The notes: generated from the sequence alone by a model not told the origin. DNA of 64,000 bases from Massilia sp. WG5 (GCF_001412595.2 NZ_CP012640.2:2852001-2916000), one strand, 5' to 3'. Positions 30,350-39,695 are shown, counted from the first letter of the stretch. Made by a program: numbers and translations.

Positions 30350-31838
30350 GATTGGCCTCCTGCAATGCGAGCTTGCGGATATCGCTGAGGGCGGCGGCAT
30401 AGGCGTCGCGGTACGCCGGCACGTGGGCGGACATGATCACGAAGGCGCGCTGGTGCGCGTCGCCCTGGTCTTCCCATTGCTTGAGAAACTGGCGGATCCG
30501 GGCGGCGTCGGCGGCGTCGCGCACCGGCGCCTGCGCCCCGCCGCGGGCGGCCGCGAAGGCGCGCAGCTGGCCGATCCAGTCGAGCTCGGTCAACAGTGGT
30601 GCGAGTTCGGGATTGGCGCGGTCCTGGCGGCGCATGGCCGCCACCTGCGCCGCCGCACGCTGGAACTGGCCCTTGTCGAGCGCGGCAATCCACGGCGGCA
30701 ATCCGGCCTTGAGCTGCGCTTCGGTGTCGAGGGCGCGCAGGCGGGCGTTTTCGGGATCGCGTTCCAGCGCCGCCGAGGTGACGGCCGCCGCTTTCGCGTA
30801 ATTGCCGCCGGACATGAGCTCGCCAGCCTCGCGCTCGGCCCCGCCGCCGCGCAGCAGCGCCCATCCCAGCAGGACCAGCAACATCAGCAGCACCGGCGCG
30901 CCGATAAGCCATGCCGGCCGGCGCCGGCCGCCCTGCGCCGCGGGCGGACCCACTCCAGCGTCCGTGGCGGGCGTGGCAGCTTCATTCTCCTGCGCGGGCG
31001 CGGGCTCGGCACAGAAGATGTCGAGGAAGGAATCGGCGACGGCGACGAAGGTCGTGCGCTCGGCATCCGCCACGGCCGGCGCCTGGGTCACGCCAAGGCG
31101 GGTCGGCGCGGCGTCGGGCGCGACCTCCTCCCATTGCAAGGCCACGCGGTAGACAAAATAGCGGCCGCCAAACGCGAGCGTGCCGCCGTCGTGCAGCGGC
31201 ACCGCCTGTTCGTCGATGCGGTGGCCGTCGACGAAGCTGCCGTTGGTACTGCCGAGGTCCTCGATATACGGCTCGCCGCCCTTGAGGAAGATGTGCGCAT
31301 GGCGGCGCGACAGGTAGTTCACCTGTGCCGGCTCGCTGTCGCGGTAACGCGCAAAGCTCTCTTCGGCCTTGCTGACCAGGAAGGGAAATTCCGTGACCAC
31401 GATCGTCTGCAGCACCGTGCCGTCCTGCTTCGGCGTCAGCGTCAGGCTGGCCAGGCGCCTGCGCGGCGCCGGCGCCGGTCCCTGCTCCAGGCGCACGCGG
31501 AAAGTCAGCGTCTTGCCAAGGCCCAGGACGTCACCGCTGTGGAGCGTGGCGATCGCCGTCCTGACCGGCACGCCATTCACGCTGGTGCCGTTCGTGCTGC
31601 CGAGATCGGCAATGTAGACGGCATCCCGTTCGCAGAAGATGCGTGCATGGCGGCGCGACAGTTCGGAAGCGAGCTCGGGCGGATAGGCGTCGAACGGCGC
31701 TTCGGCGCGGCCGATCGCGAAGAGGCTGTCCTGGATCCGTATCGGCGCCAGCTCCGGATGGGACACCGGTTCGAGCACGATCCGTACCCCGGTCGCCGTC
31801 GCGGACGGGGAAGCGGCGATCGTCAGGTCGGGCAGCAT
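30270..31838 (-). CDS. membrane protein with two FHA domains
   Basis: A 522-aa protein with two forkhead-associated domains, which bind phosphothreonine. FHA1 (about 25-115) has GRAEA, SRRHARIF and STNGTSVNG; FHA2 (about 130-235) has SRRHAHIF and STNGSFVDG, but its glycine-arginine loop is less clear (LVSKAEES). A Pro/Ala-rich linker leads to one membrane segment (about 325-347), then about 170 residues of helical sequence, presumably periplasmic. The Ser/Thr kinase and PP2C phosphatase of the same locus are the obvious writers and erasers of its ligand. It sits between the outer-membrane channel and HlyD genes, so it may couple phosphorylation to exporter assembly. Confidence 0.88.
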   Translation of the reverse strand: MLPDLTIAASPSATATGVRIVLEPVSHPELAPIRIQDSLFAIGRAEAPFDAYPPELASELSRRHARIFCERDAVYIADLGSTNGTSVNGVPVRTAIATLHSGDVLGLGKTLTFRVRLEQGPAPAPRRRLASLTLTPKQDGTVLQTIVVTEFPFLVSKAEESFARYRDSEPAQVNYLSRRHAHIFLKGGEPYIEDLGSTNGSFVDGHRIDEQAVPLHDGGTLAFGGRYFVYRVALQWEEVAPDAAPTRLGVTQAPAVADAERTTFVAVADSFLDIFCAEPAPAQENEAATPATDAGVGPPAAQGGRRRPAWLIGAPVLLMLLVLLGWALLRGGGAEREAGELMSGGNYAKAAAVTSAALERDPENARLRALDTEAQLKAGLPPWIAALDKGQFQRAAAQVAAMRRQDRANPELAPLLTELDWIGQLRAFAAARGGAQAPVRDAADAARIRQFLKQWEDQGDAHQRAFVIMSAHVPAYRDAYAAALSDIRKLALQEANREVPSPEVTVPEAETDGAPERGARGP

Positions 31839-31851
31839 GGCCAGCCGCTCC

Positions 31852-33279
31852 TCAATCGCGCGCCGCGTGGCGCACGTCCACCGCCGGCCAGCCGCCGCCC
31901 AGGGCCTTGTACAGGGTCACGGTATCGGACAGGATCTGCTGGTGGTTGGCCAGCAGCGCCAGCTGCGCGGCCAGCAGGGAACGCTCGGCTTCGAACACGT
32001 CCAGTTGCGACACCATCCCTTCCTTCAGCTGCGCCTCCACTTGCGCGGCGACGATGCCCAGGCGCTCGGCCTGCTGCTGCAGCTCGCCGCGCTGACGGCG
32101 GTGCGCGTCGAGGTTGACGAGCGCGTTCTCGACCTCCTCGAACGCATCCATGACGACCTTGCGGTACTGCTGCTCGGCCACCTCGTTGCTGGCCTGGCTC
32201 GTTTTCAGGCGCGCCTTGACGGCCGGGTCGAAGATCGGGAAATTGATGCTCGGAAGGAGACCGAAGGTGAAGGACTTGAGAAGCGAGCCGAGCGCGAAGC
32301 TGGAGGTGCCGCCGCGGCCGGTCAGGCTGACCGACGGCAGCTGGGCCAGCTTCGCCTGCCCGACCAGGTCATAGGATTCGAGCACGCGGTATTCGGCCGC
32401 CACGATGTCGGGCCGGCGCTTGAGCAGGTCCGACGGCAGGCCCTCGGGCACGGCGGGCAACTGGACGCGCGCCTGCAGCGAGCCCGTGGGCAGGGTGAAG
32501 TTCCCGGCCGGCACGCCGAGCAGGGTTGCCAGCGCATTCCCGGACAGGGACCGCAGGCGATTCAGCTCGATCAGGTCGGTGCTCAGGCGGTTGATCTCCG
32601 CACGCTGCTGCAGCACGCGCGTCAGCGGCAGCAGGCCCTGTTGCTGCATCGCTTCGTAGGTCGCCAGGATCTGCCGGTTCTTTTCCAGGGTCCGTGTCTG
32701 CTGGCCGATCTGCTCGTCGAACTGCAGGATCTGGAAATAGGTCGAAGCGACGCTCGATGCCAGCGTCAGGTAGCCGGCCCGCCAATCGGCCTCGGTGGCA
32801 TGGAATTCGGCGGTCTGCGCCTCGGCGCCCTTGGCCACCTTGCCCCAGATATCGATGTCCCAGTTGACCTGCGTGCCGAGGCTGTACTGCTTGGTGAACT
32901 TCTGTCCGGTCGTCTTCTCGAAGCTGGCCCCGGCGCCGGCGTCGAGCGTGGGCAGGGAGCCGGCCCGCGCCTCCTCGATCTGTGCGCCGGCGACCCGGGT
33001 GCGCGCCGCCAGGATCTTGAGGTCGACGTTGCCGCGCACCGCGCGCTCGACCAGGCCATCCAGGTCGGGGTCGCCGAATCCCTTCCACCAGTCCTGCTCG
33101 ATCATCGTTGCCGGCGCCACCGGCAGCGCCCCGCCGCCCGCCCAGGCCGTCTTGGCGGGGGTGTCCGGGCGCTGGTAGGGCTTCATGCTGACGTCGGCGC
33201 ATGCGCCCAGCAGTACGAGGACGGCGCCGGCGGCGGCCGGCACCCGGTGCATCCTGATCGGACCGAATCGCGCGCTCAT
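31852..33279 (-). CDS. NodT/TolC-like outer-membrane channel lipoprotein
   Basis: A 475-aa outer-membrane efflux protein of the NodT (RND outer-membrane lipoprotein) type. The lipobox is LLGAC, so the mature protein starts with a lipidated Cys. Two repeated halves each carry the conserved helical pattern of TolC-like channels (WWKGFGDPDLDGLVERA; LLKRRPDIVAAEYRVLESY). It should form the exit duct for the HlyD/ABC pair of this locus. The ATG at 33279 follows GGGGTG at six bases, 3 bases after the stop of the HD-GYP gene. Confidence 0.9.
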   Translation of the reverse strand: MSARFGPIRMHRVPAAAGAVLVLLGACADVSMKPYQRPDTPAKTAWAGGGALPVAPATMIEQDWWKGFGDPDLDGLVERAVRGNVDLKILAARTRVAGAQIEEARAGSLPTLDAGAGASFEKTTGQKFTKQYSLGTQVNWDIDIWGKVAKGAEAQTAEFHATEADWRAGYLTLASSVASTYFQILQFDEQIGQQTRTLEKNRQILATYEAMQQQGLLPLTRVLQQRAEINRLSTDLIELNRLRSLSGNALATLLGVPAGNFTLPTGSLQARVQLPAVPEGLPSDLLKRRPDIVAAEYRVLESYDLVGQAKLAQLPSVSLTGRGGTSSFALGSLLKSFTFGLLPSINFPIFDPAVKARLKTSQASNEVAEQQYRKVVMDAFEEVENALVNLDAHRRQRGELQQQAERLGIVAAQVEAQLKEGMVSQLDVFEAERSLLAAQLALLANHQQILSDTVTLYKALGGGWPAVDVRHAARD

Positions 33280-33282
33280 CGT

Positions 33283-35217
33283 TCACCCCGCTTGCCAGGC
33301 CTGGGAATCGACGAACACCTTGAGCAGGCGCTCGTCCAGGTGGCCGGCCCGGCATTCCTCGGCCATCAGGTCGAGCGCACGTTCGGCCGGGATCGCCTGC
33401 TTGTACGGCCGGTCGCGCGCCGTCAGCGCGTCGTAGATATCGCTGATCGTCAGGATCCGCGTCTGCATGCTGATCTCGCTTCCGCGCAAGCCCATCGGAT
33501 AGCCGGACCCGTCCAGTTTCTCGTGGTGGCCGTGTGCAATCGCCGGCACGCCCGCCAGCTCGCGTGTCCAGGGAATCAGGATCAGGAAGGAATACGAATC
33601 GGCCACGTGGGCCTCGATCTGGCGCCGCTCGTCCGGGGTCAGGCAGCCCTTGCCGATGCTGAGCGCAGTGAATTCCTCGTCGCCGAGCAGGCGGAACCCG
33701 GGGTCGTCGGCGCCCGCGCACACGTGGTCGCGGATCGCGCACAGTCCCTCCGGCGCGGCCACGTGCGAGATCGAGGGTTCGTTGGCCTGCACGATGAGCT
33801 CGAGGAAGTCGTCGAGGCGCGTCCCTTCCTCCGCCAGGCAGGTTTCGATACGGTCGCGCTCGCGGCGCAGGTCGGCCGCGTCCAGCTCGCCGCTCAGCTG
33901 ACGCTCCGTCAGGCTGCGCCAGGCATGCCGTTCGAGGCAGGCGCGGGCGTAGCGGAAGCGCTGTTCCAGCAGCCGCATGTCGGCATGGTGCAGCTTCTTT
34001 TCCTTGCGCAGCACGTGTTCGCGCACGCCGACCTTGCCGAAATCGTGCAGCAGTGCGGCATAGCGGATCTCGCGCAGCTGTTGCGGGGTGAAACTGGCCT
34101 TGCGCAAGGCGGGATCGTCCGCATGTTCGATCGCCATCGCCAGGTGCTCGGCATAGGTCGCCACGCGGAAGGAATGGCCGGCCGTGACCGGATCGCGCTC
34201 CTCGATCGCCTGCACGGAGGCGCACACGAAGCCGTCGAGCAGGCCCTTGATGTCCGAATACAGCTGAAAATTCTTCAGCGTGACTGCCGTTTCCGCGCAC
34301 ACCCCGCTGAGGATCTCGAGGTCGGCCTCCTTGAACGCATACGGGTCGGACGAGGTATCGACCTGGATCAGGCCAAGAACTTCGCCATCGAGGATCAGCG
34401 GCACGCACATGACGCTCAGGATCGCCTGGGCGACGATCGACTCGTGCGCGCCGTAGTGCCGGTCCGCCAGCGTATCCACGGACAGGACCGCGCGCTTGCG
34501 GCCCAGCACTTCGTCGACGATGGTGCGCGAAATCCTGACCTGGCCCGGGTCTTCCACGACCCCATCGCGGCGGCGCGCGGCGACGGGCTGCGGCAAGTCG
34601 CGCTCGCCACTGCGCAGCATGATGAAGGCGCGCTCGGCCAGCGGGAACAGGTCGAAGATGAAATTCATCAGCTTTTCGATCAGGGTGTCCCGGTCGGTGA
34701 CGGCGCCCAGCGCAATGCCCACCTGGGCCATCGCATGCAGGCGGTGCACCGTGCTCTCGAGATCGCTGCGGCCGGCGTTGCGGGTGTCCACCACCGGGGC
34801 GAAACAGGTGGCATCCACCGAGCGCGTGATCACCGCGGGCGCGGCCCCGCGCTCGGGCAACAGCAGCGAATGGAACACGAGGCGGGCGGACGCCAGCGCC
34901 AGCTCGTCGCCTTCGGCCAGCACGTGCCAGGAGCCGGGCGCAAGGCGCTCGCCGGACACGAAGGTGCCGTTACGCGAATGCAAGTCTTCGACGAAATAGC
35001 TGGCGCCGCTGCGCCGGATGCGCGCGTGGCGGCGGCTGACGGTCTGCTCCGGGATGCAGACGTACCTGTCGCTGCTCAGTGCATCCTGCGGGTTGCGTCC
35101 GAGTACCGCTTCCTCATGCAGCGGAAACACGGCCGGCTTGCCCGGCTCCGCCCCCATCCATTCCAGATAGGCCCGGACTGGTCCGCTCGATGCGGAAAAT
35201 GCTGCGTTGGGTTCCAT
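33283..35217 (-). CDS. FHA-GAF-HD-GYP signalling protein
   Basis: A 644-aa cytoplasmic protein. An N-terminal FHA domain (about 25-115; VLGRNPQ, SRRHARIR, SRNGTFVSG) is followed by a GAF domain (about 155-325) and an HD-GYP domain (about 335-640). The HD-GYP part keeps its metal ligands: GHSFRVATYAEH, LLHDFGKVGV and HHEKLDGSGYP, so it probably degrades c-di-GMP. Between the HD and GYP parts lies an extra helical, charged stretch of over 100 residues that typical domains lack. The FHA domain implies control by threonine phosphorylation, joining the locus kinase to c-di-GMP turnover. Confidence 0.9.
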   Translation of the reverse strand: MEPNAAFSASSGPVRAYLEWMGAEPGKPAVFPLHEEAVLGRNPQDALSSDRYVCIPEQTVSRRHARIRRSGASYFVEDLHSRNGTFVSGERLAPGSWHVLAEGDELALASARLVFHSLLLPERGAAPAVITRSVDATCFAPVVDTRNAGRSDLESTVHRLHAMAQVGIALGAVTDRDTLIEKLMNFIFDLFPLAERAFIMLRSGERDLPQPVAARRRDGVVEDPGQVRISRTIVDEVLGRKRAVLSVDTLADRHYGAHESIVAQAILSVMCVPLILDGEVLGLIQVDTSSDPYAFKEADLEILSGVCAETAVTLKNFQLYSDIKGLLDGFVCASVQAIEERDPVTAGHSFRVATYAEHLAMAIEHADDPALRKASFTPQQLREIRYAALLHDFGKVGVREHVLRKEKKLHHADMRLLEQRFRYARACLERHAWRSLTERQLSGELDAADLRRERDRIETCLAEEGTRLDDFLELIVQANEPSISHVAAPEGLCAIRDHVCAGADDPGFRLLGDEEFTALSIGKGCLTPDERRQIEAHVADSYSFLILIPWTRELAGVPAIAHGHHEKLDGSGYPMGLRGSEISMQTRILTISDIYDALTARDRPYKQAIPAERALDLMAEECRAGHLDERLLKVFVDSQAWQAG

Positions 35218-35234
35218 ATCGCCTCATCCGTGCC

Positions 35235-35654
35235 TCACCTGACGCTGACCGTGATCTTCTTTGAAACCACCGGCGGCGTGTGGACCCGATGGTTTTCGTC
35301 GCCCATCACCAGCTGTAGGGTGTGCTTTCCCGGCGGTAGTTCGAGCATCGTTTCGGTTTCGCCGGCGCCGAAATGCAGGTGGTTGCGGTCCGACGGGATC
35401 TGCTCTCCCGGCGCCGGCGGATCGGCATCGATCAGCAGGTGGTGGTGGCCGGTATTCTTGACCGCGACGCCTTTCGGTGCGACCCCCATGTTGCGCAGCC
35501 CGAACCAGACGCGGAAGGGCTTGCCCGACGCCAGCACCTCGCCGTCGGAGGGCCAGCCGATGTAGCAGTAGGCATTGGGTGGCGCGTCGGTCGAACCGGC
35601 GGGACCGCCGGCCAGGAGGGCCGCCAGGGCGACGGCGGGAAACAGCTTGCGCAT
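35235..35654 (-). CDS. DUF4399 exported protein, second copy
   Basis: A 139-aa protein with a signal peptide (MRKLFPAVALAALLAGGPAG) and a DUF4399 domain: GLRNMGVAPKG, NTGHHHLLID, NDRNHLHFGAGET-like SDRNHLHFGAGET, and LPPGKHTLQLVMGDENH. The His-rich HHHLLID and NHLHFG motifs suggest metal binding; the family's function is unknown. It is a close paralogue of the gene just upstream and lies 17 bases before the HD-GYP gene, in the same operon as the export parts. Confidence 0.88.
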   Translation of the reverse strand: MRKLFPAVALAALLAGGPAGSTDAPPNAYCYIGWPSDGEVLASGKPFRVWFGLRNMGVAPKGVAVKNTGHHHLLIDADPPAPGEQIPSDRNHLHFGAGETETMLELPPGKHTLQLVMGDENHRVHTPPVVSKKITVSVR

Positions 35655-35678
35655 GATGGTCTCCGGTTCCCTTGGCAG

Positions 35679-36104
35679 CTATCGCACGGTAATGGTGATC
35701 TTTTTCGACATGATGGGCGGCGCGTGCGGCACATGGTCCTTGTCGCCCATCAGCAGCTGCAGGGTGTGCTTCCCGGGCGGCAGCTCGATCCGGGCCTCGG
35801 TTTCGCCAGCGCCGAAATGCAGGTGGTTACGGTCGTTGGGTATCGGTTCCGTCATCGGCGGCAGTTCGGTATCGATCAGCAGATGGTGGTGGCCGGTGTT
35901 CGGCACCGCGGTCCCTTTCGGCGCGATGCCCATGTTGCGCAGACCCATCCGCACCCAGAACCTGCCGCCGTTGATGACCGTGCCGTCGTGCGGCCAGATG
36001 AAGTAGACCTGGGCGTTTTCAGGCGCCGCCGTCGGTTCCGCAACGGCCGTGGCGACCTGGAGGGACGCCGCCAGAAGAACAGGAAACACAAAAGGAAAGC
36101 GCAT
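35679..36104 (-). CDS. DUF4399 exported protein, first copy
   Basis: A 141-aa protein with signal peptide MRFPFVFPVLLAASLQVATAVA in outline and the same DUF4399 body as the next gene (GLRNMGIAPKG, NTGHHHLLID, NDRNHLHFGAGET, PPGKHTLQLLMGDKDH). The ATG at 36104 is the only start giving a signal peptide; the open frame runs far upstream without meaning. It is the first gene of a probable six-gene minus-strand operon (36104-28949) and is divergent from the FGE-like gene. Confidence 0.88.
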   Translation of the reverse strand: MRFPFVFPVLLAASLQVATAVAEPTAAPENAQVYFIWPHDGTVINGGRFWVRMGLRNMGIAPKGTAVPNTGHHHLLIDTELPPMTEPIPNDRNHLHFGAGETEARIELPPGKHTLQLLMGDKDHVPHAPPIMSKKITITVR

Positions 36105-36221
36105 GATCGATAGCTCCTGCTTAGGCCCGACTGAGGTGCGCGTCAATACTTCTAAATCTGGCACACTCTGGGTCAGATCGCAAGGCACTTCTGTCGAACA
36201 CATGCGAACCGGAGAGCGCTC

Positions 36222-37364
36222 ATGGGTCAAAAAACCTGGATGGTTTGTGTACTGGCCGGGCTCTCCTGCACAGGCATTGCCGCAGCTTACGATCGCTTGC
36301 CTCCGCTCCAGCTCGCCGGTGTCGTTCCCAAGAACAGCGCCGAGCAGTTCGAGCTGGCGTTCTGGGAGTCGATCAAGGACAGCAAGCAGGTCAGCGATTA
36401 CGAGGCCTACCTGAAGGCCTATCCGAAGGGACGCTTCGCGGCGCTGGCGCAGGCGCGCATCGCCACCCTGCGCGCGGCCCAATCGCATGGCGCGCCCGCC
36501 GCCGCGCCGCCGCCGAAGGAGATCGCCGCTGCGCCGCCGCCCCCGGCATCCAGGACGCCAGCCGCCAAGGCAGGCAACGCAGCCGCCGCCAAGGCGGCAC
36601 CGGCCGCACCGGCCGCAGCTGCCCTGCCCGCCAGGGCCACCGCACCCGGCGCCGAGATCAAGGATTGTCCGGCCTGCCCGTCCCTCCTGTCCGTGCCCGG
36701 CGGCGTCTTCACCATGGGGAACAATGCGAGCGACCCCAGCGAGAAGCCTGCGCACCAGGTCAGCATCGAGGCGCCGTTCGCGATCGGACGCTACGAAGTC
36801 ACCGTGCAGGAATGGAACGCGTGCGTCGCCGCAGGCGGCTGCCAGAAGATCGACACGGCCGCCGGCGCGCCGCCGAACGCGCCGATGCGCGACGTCAGCT
36901 GGGACGACGCCCAACAGTACGTCAAGTGGCTCGGCAGCGTCAGCGGCAAGCCGTATCGCCTGCCGACCGAGGCCGAATGGGAGTTCGCGGCGCGGGGTGG
37001 CACCACGACACGCTACTGGTGGGGCGAGCAAATGGTACAGGGCAAGGCCAACTGCAAGGAATGCGGCAAGCCCTGGCAAAACGAAGCCCCGGCCAATGTC
37101 GGCAGTTTCGCCGCCAATCCTTTCGGGCTGTACGACACCAGCGGCGGGGTCTGGGAGTGGGTGGCGGACTGCTGGCACAACAATTTCAAGGGGGCCCCGG
37201 CTGACGCCCGCGCCTGGGATGCGCCGGATTGCCGTGTGCGCGTCATCCGCGGCGGCTCGTGGCGCGAAGGCGCGTCCTACATGGTCACCTCCACGCGCTT
37301 CAAATACGATGCGGACGTGCGCCATTCGCAGAACGGCTTCCGGGTGGCGCGCAGTCTCAGGTGA
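36222..37364 (+). CDS. exported FGE-sulfatase-domain protein lacking the catalytic cysteines
   Basis: A 380-aa protein with a signal peptide, a short helical repeat-like region (about 40-85, [20 protein letters not shown]), an Ala/Pro linker of about 60 residues, and a C-terminal SUMF1/FGE-sulfatase domain (about 150-380; [59 protein letters not shown]). True formylglycine-generating enzymes carry two Cys just after the GGS motif; here that place reads [17 protein letters not shown] with none, so FGE catalysis is unlikely. Such domains often serve as ligand-binding or structural folds. It is convergent with the kinase gene and probably periplasmic. Confidence 0.88.
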   Translation: MGQKTWMVCVLAGLSCTGIAAAYDRLPPLQLAGVVPKNSAEQFELAFWESIKDSKQVSDYEAYLKAYPKGRFAALAQARIATLRAAQSHGAPAAAPPPKEIAAAPPPPASRTPAAKAGNAAAAKAAPAAPAAAALPARATAPGAEIKDCPACPSLLSVPGGVFTMGNNASDPSEKPAHQVSIEAPFAIGRYEVTVQEWNACVAAGGCQKIDTAAGAPPNAPMRDVSWDDAQQYVKWLGSVSGKPYRLPTEAEWEFAARGGTTTRYWWGEQMVQGKANCKECGKPWQNEAPANVGSFAANPFGLYDTSGGVWEWVADCWHNNFKGAPADARAWDAPDCRVRVIRGGSWREGASYMVTSTRFKYDADVRHSQNGFRVARSLR

Positions 37365-37391
37365 CTCGTCGTCGGCGCGGCCGGGAGCACG

Positions 37392-39443
37392 TCAGGGCTT
37401 GCGCGGGCTGGTGTGTATTTCCAGGAACTCGACCGCGACCTTGCCGGCGCCGCTGCGTGCGCGGATCTGCGCCAGGCGTTTGGCGGCGTCGGCCAGGTAA
37501 GCCGCGGCCGGTTCGGACACCGCCCGCGGGCCATCGAACAGCGCCACCGGCGTCGTCACCAGCACGACCAGCTCCACACCGAAGGGCTTGCCGATTCCCC
37601 ACTCGCCCAGGCTGCCGATGGTCGCCGTATAGTGCGGCGGCGCCCGGTTGTCGCGGGCGCGCGCGTTCGGCAGCAGGTGGGTGACGCTGCCGTCCAACGC
37701 ATAATAGTCGACCGTGACGAAGGACTCGGCGCCCGCCGTCGTCACGTCGACCATCAGCGAATCGCCTTCGGTCAGCCGGGCGTCCGGACCGTGCCCGTTA
37801 CCTGCGAGCCGGATCGCCGCGCCGCCGCCGGCCTGGCGGTAGGCCGACCAGTACGGTCCGAAGACCGAGATCACGGGACACTTGGCGCGATCCACCTGGC
37901 GCACGTCGAGGTTCACGCTCGACACGCCAGGCAGCGCGGCCATCTCGTCCTTCAGGCCCGTGGCTCCCGGTGGCGTCGACAGCCAGCCCTGTACCGTCAG
38001 CGCATGGCCGTCGACCCTGCCGACCAGGGCCGCGCACGGGACGCGGTCCAAGGCCGCCGCGATCGCGGCCGCCGTCGGTGCGGGTGGCGCGGCGGGCGCC
38101 GGTGCGGGTGCTTGTATGGAGGCTTGCGGGGGCGCCGGGGTGGGCGCCGATGCCTGGGCCGGCGCCTGCGTGCGCGATTTCCCGCCCAGGTAGTGCCATC
38201 CGGCCACGCCAAGCACAGCGGCAACGAGGATGCCCGCTGCCGTCGCGGCCGCCGCGCCGAAGCGCAGGGTCTGCCCACCCGCGCTGAAATCGTGCAGGAA
38301 GCGCTCGGCGGATGGCGTGCGTGCGTTGCGCTCCAGGGCCAGACCGCTCCTCAGCGCCTGCCACGGGCCGCGCGCCAGCCCGGCCGGCCGCTGCGGCTTC
38401 ATGCCGCCGCCGCGGGCCTGCAGGGCCGAGACGTTGTTGAACGGATGCCGGCCCGTCAGCAGCTCATAGGCGATGCAGGCCAGCGCATAGATATCGTCGC
38501 GGGGATCGGGGTCGAGGTGTTCCAGCATCTCCGGGCTCGCATAGGCCGGCGTCAGCGCCCCCAGGCTGCCGGGATCGAACACTGTGACGTCGGCGTCCTC
38601 TTCGGTTTTCTGGAACACGCGCGCGATCCCGAAGTCGATCACCTTGACCTTGCCGGCGTCGGTCAGGAATACGTTGCCGGGTTTGAAATCGCAATGGACG
38701 AAGCCGCGTCCGTGCGCATAAGTCAGTGCGTTGGCCATGCCGGTCACGATGGGCAGCGCGTCCGCGTACGGCATGCCGGCGAAACCCGGCGCGCGCAGCA
38801 CCTGGCTGAGCGACTTGCCCTTCAGGTATTCCATGGTCAGGTACACCATCGGACCGTCACGGTCGAAATCGTAGACCGACACGATGTTCGGATGCGCCAG
38901 CGCCTGCGCCTTGCGCGCCTCGCGCTGCAGGGCGATCAGCGACTTCGGGTGGCCCCGGAACTGGACGTTCAGCAGCTTGATGGCGATATACGGCTTGCGG
39001 TCGGCCGCCTCCAGCTTGCGCAGGTCGAGCGCCTTGTACACGATACCCATGCCGCCGAAGCCGATGCATTCCTCCAGCACGAAGCGGTTGTTCAGCGTAT
39101 CGCCGACGCCTTTCATGCGCGCGGGCTCGGTATCGACATCGCCGTCGTCATCGCGCGGCGGCGGTTCGTCATGCATGGTGTTCGCGCCGGGCCGGGTCTG
39201 GACGAAGGTATCGTCGCCGTCCTTGCGTTGCCGCGCGAGGATCAGACGCTCGATGCGATGCTGGATTTCCGTATAGACCTCAGCCGGGAGCGGCTTGCGC
39301 GCATGCTCTTCGCTCAGGACCTCGAGCAGCCGGCCCGCGCTCCCGGGGGCGTTCTCGAGCACGCGATCGACCTGGGCAAAGAATTCGGTACGCGGCAAGG
39401 CGCCGGTCTGCAATTGCCGGATCGCGTGGGCGAGGCTATCCAT
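37392..39443 (-). CDS. transmembrane Ser/Thr protein kinase with periplasmic DUF4384-like domain
   Basis: A 683-aa kinase. After an N-terminal helical region of about 110 residues comes a eukaryotic-like kinase domain (about 118-380): glycine loop GFGGMGIVYKA, catalytic Lys in IAIKLL, HCDFKPGN with the catalytic Asp (HCD in place of HRD), IDFGIAR and an APE-like ASPEML. One membrane segment (about 395-415), a Pro/Ala linker, a BON-like segment (LVGRVDGHALTVQGWL) and a DUF4384-like domain (EGDSLMVDVT; YYALDGSVTHLLPN) follow outside. It is the likely source of the phosphothreonine read by the FHA proteins and removed by the PP2C protein. Confidence 0.9.
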   Translation of the reverse strand: MDSLAHAIRQLQTGALPRTEFFAQVDRVLENAPGSAGRLLEVLSEEHARKPLPAEVYTEIQHRIERLILARQRKDGDDTFVQTRPGANTMHDEPPPRDDDGDVDTEPARMKGVGDTLNNRFVLEECIGFGGMGIVYKALDLRKLEAADRKPYIAIKLLNVQFRGHPKSLIALQREARKAQALAHPNIVSVYDFDRDGPMVYLTMEYLKGKSLSQVLRAPGFAGMPYADALPIVTGMANALTYAHGRGFVHCDFKPGNVFLTDAGKVKVIDFGIARVFQKTEEDADVTVFDPGSLGALTPAYASPEMLEHLDPDPRDDIYALACIAYELLTGRHPFNNVSALQARGGGMKPQRPAGLARGPWQALRSGLALERNARTPSAERFLHDFSAGGQTLRFGAAAATAAGILVAAVLGVAGWHYLGGKSRTQAPAQASAPTPAPPQASIQAPAPAPAAPPAPTAAAIAAALDRVPCAALVGRVDGHALTVQGWLSTPPGATGLKDEMAALPGVSSVNLDVRQVDRAKCPVISVFGPYWSAYRQAGGGAAIRLAGNGHGPDARLTEGDSLMVDVTTAGAESFVTVDYYALDGSVTHLLPNARARDNRAPPHYTATIGSLGEWGIGKPFGVELVVLVTTPVALFDGPRAVSEPAAAYLADAAKRLAQIRARSGAGKVAVEFLEIHTSPRKP

Positions 39444-39534
39444 GATGTTGTTCTGTATAGATCCCGGGGCATTCTATTGAGACTAGCACGAAAGACGGGA
39501 TGATCAAGCCCTCCCCGCAGCCGGATGCCGGGGC

Positions 39535-39549
39535 TGTCGGTTCGCGACA
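39535..39549. promoter_or_regulatory. candidate activator site upstream of sigma-54 promoter, copy 1
   Basis: TGTCG-GTTCG-CGACA, a perfect 5-bp inverted repeat about 147 bases before the -24 element, a usual distance for an enhancer-binding protein site. It is unchanged in the second copy. The regulator at 43983-45272 is the obvious candidate. Confidence 0.4.
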
Positions 39550-39695
39550 AACAGTGCATAAAACATGTTCGGTCCGGACCACCACCGCAGCCCATGCCGC
39601 TTGCCTCGTTCTGCGCCCTCGCCGCTGAGCAAATAAGCAAAAAATTCCTTTGTTTTCAATGGCTTGTACAAATCTCGCAGCGCACCTGGAGGACC

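Noticed and set aside
36157..36172. Sigma-54-like sequence TGGCACACTCTGGGTC upstream of the FGE-like gene
   Set aside because: The -12 element reads GT instead of the invariant GC at the required spacing, so it is not reported as a promoter.
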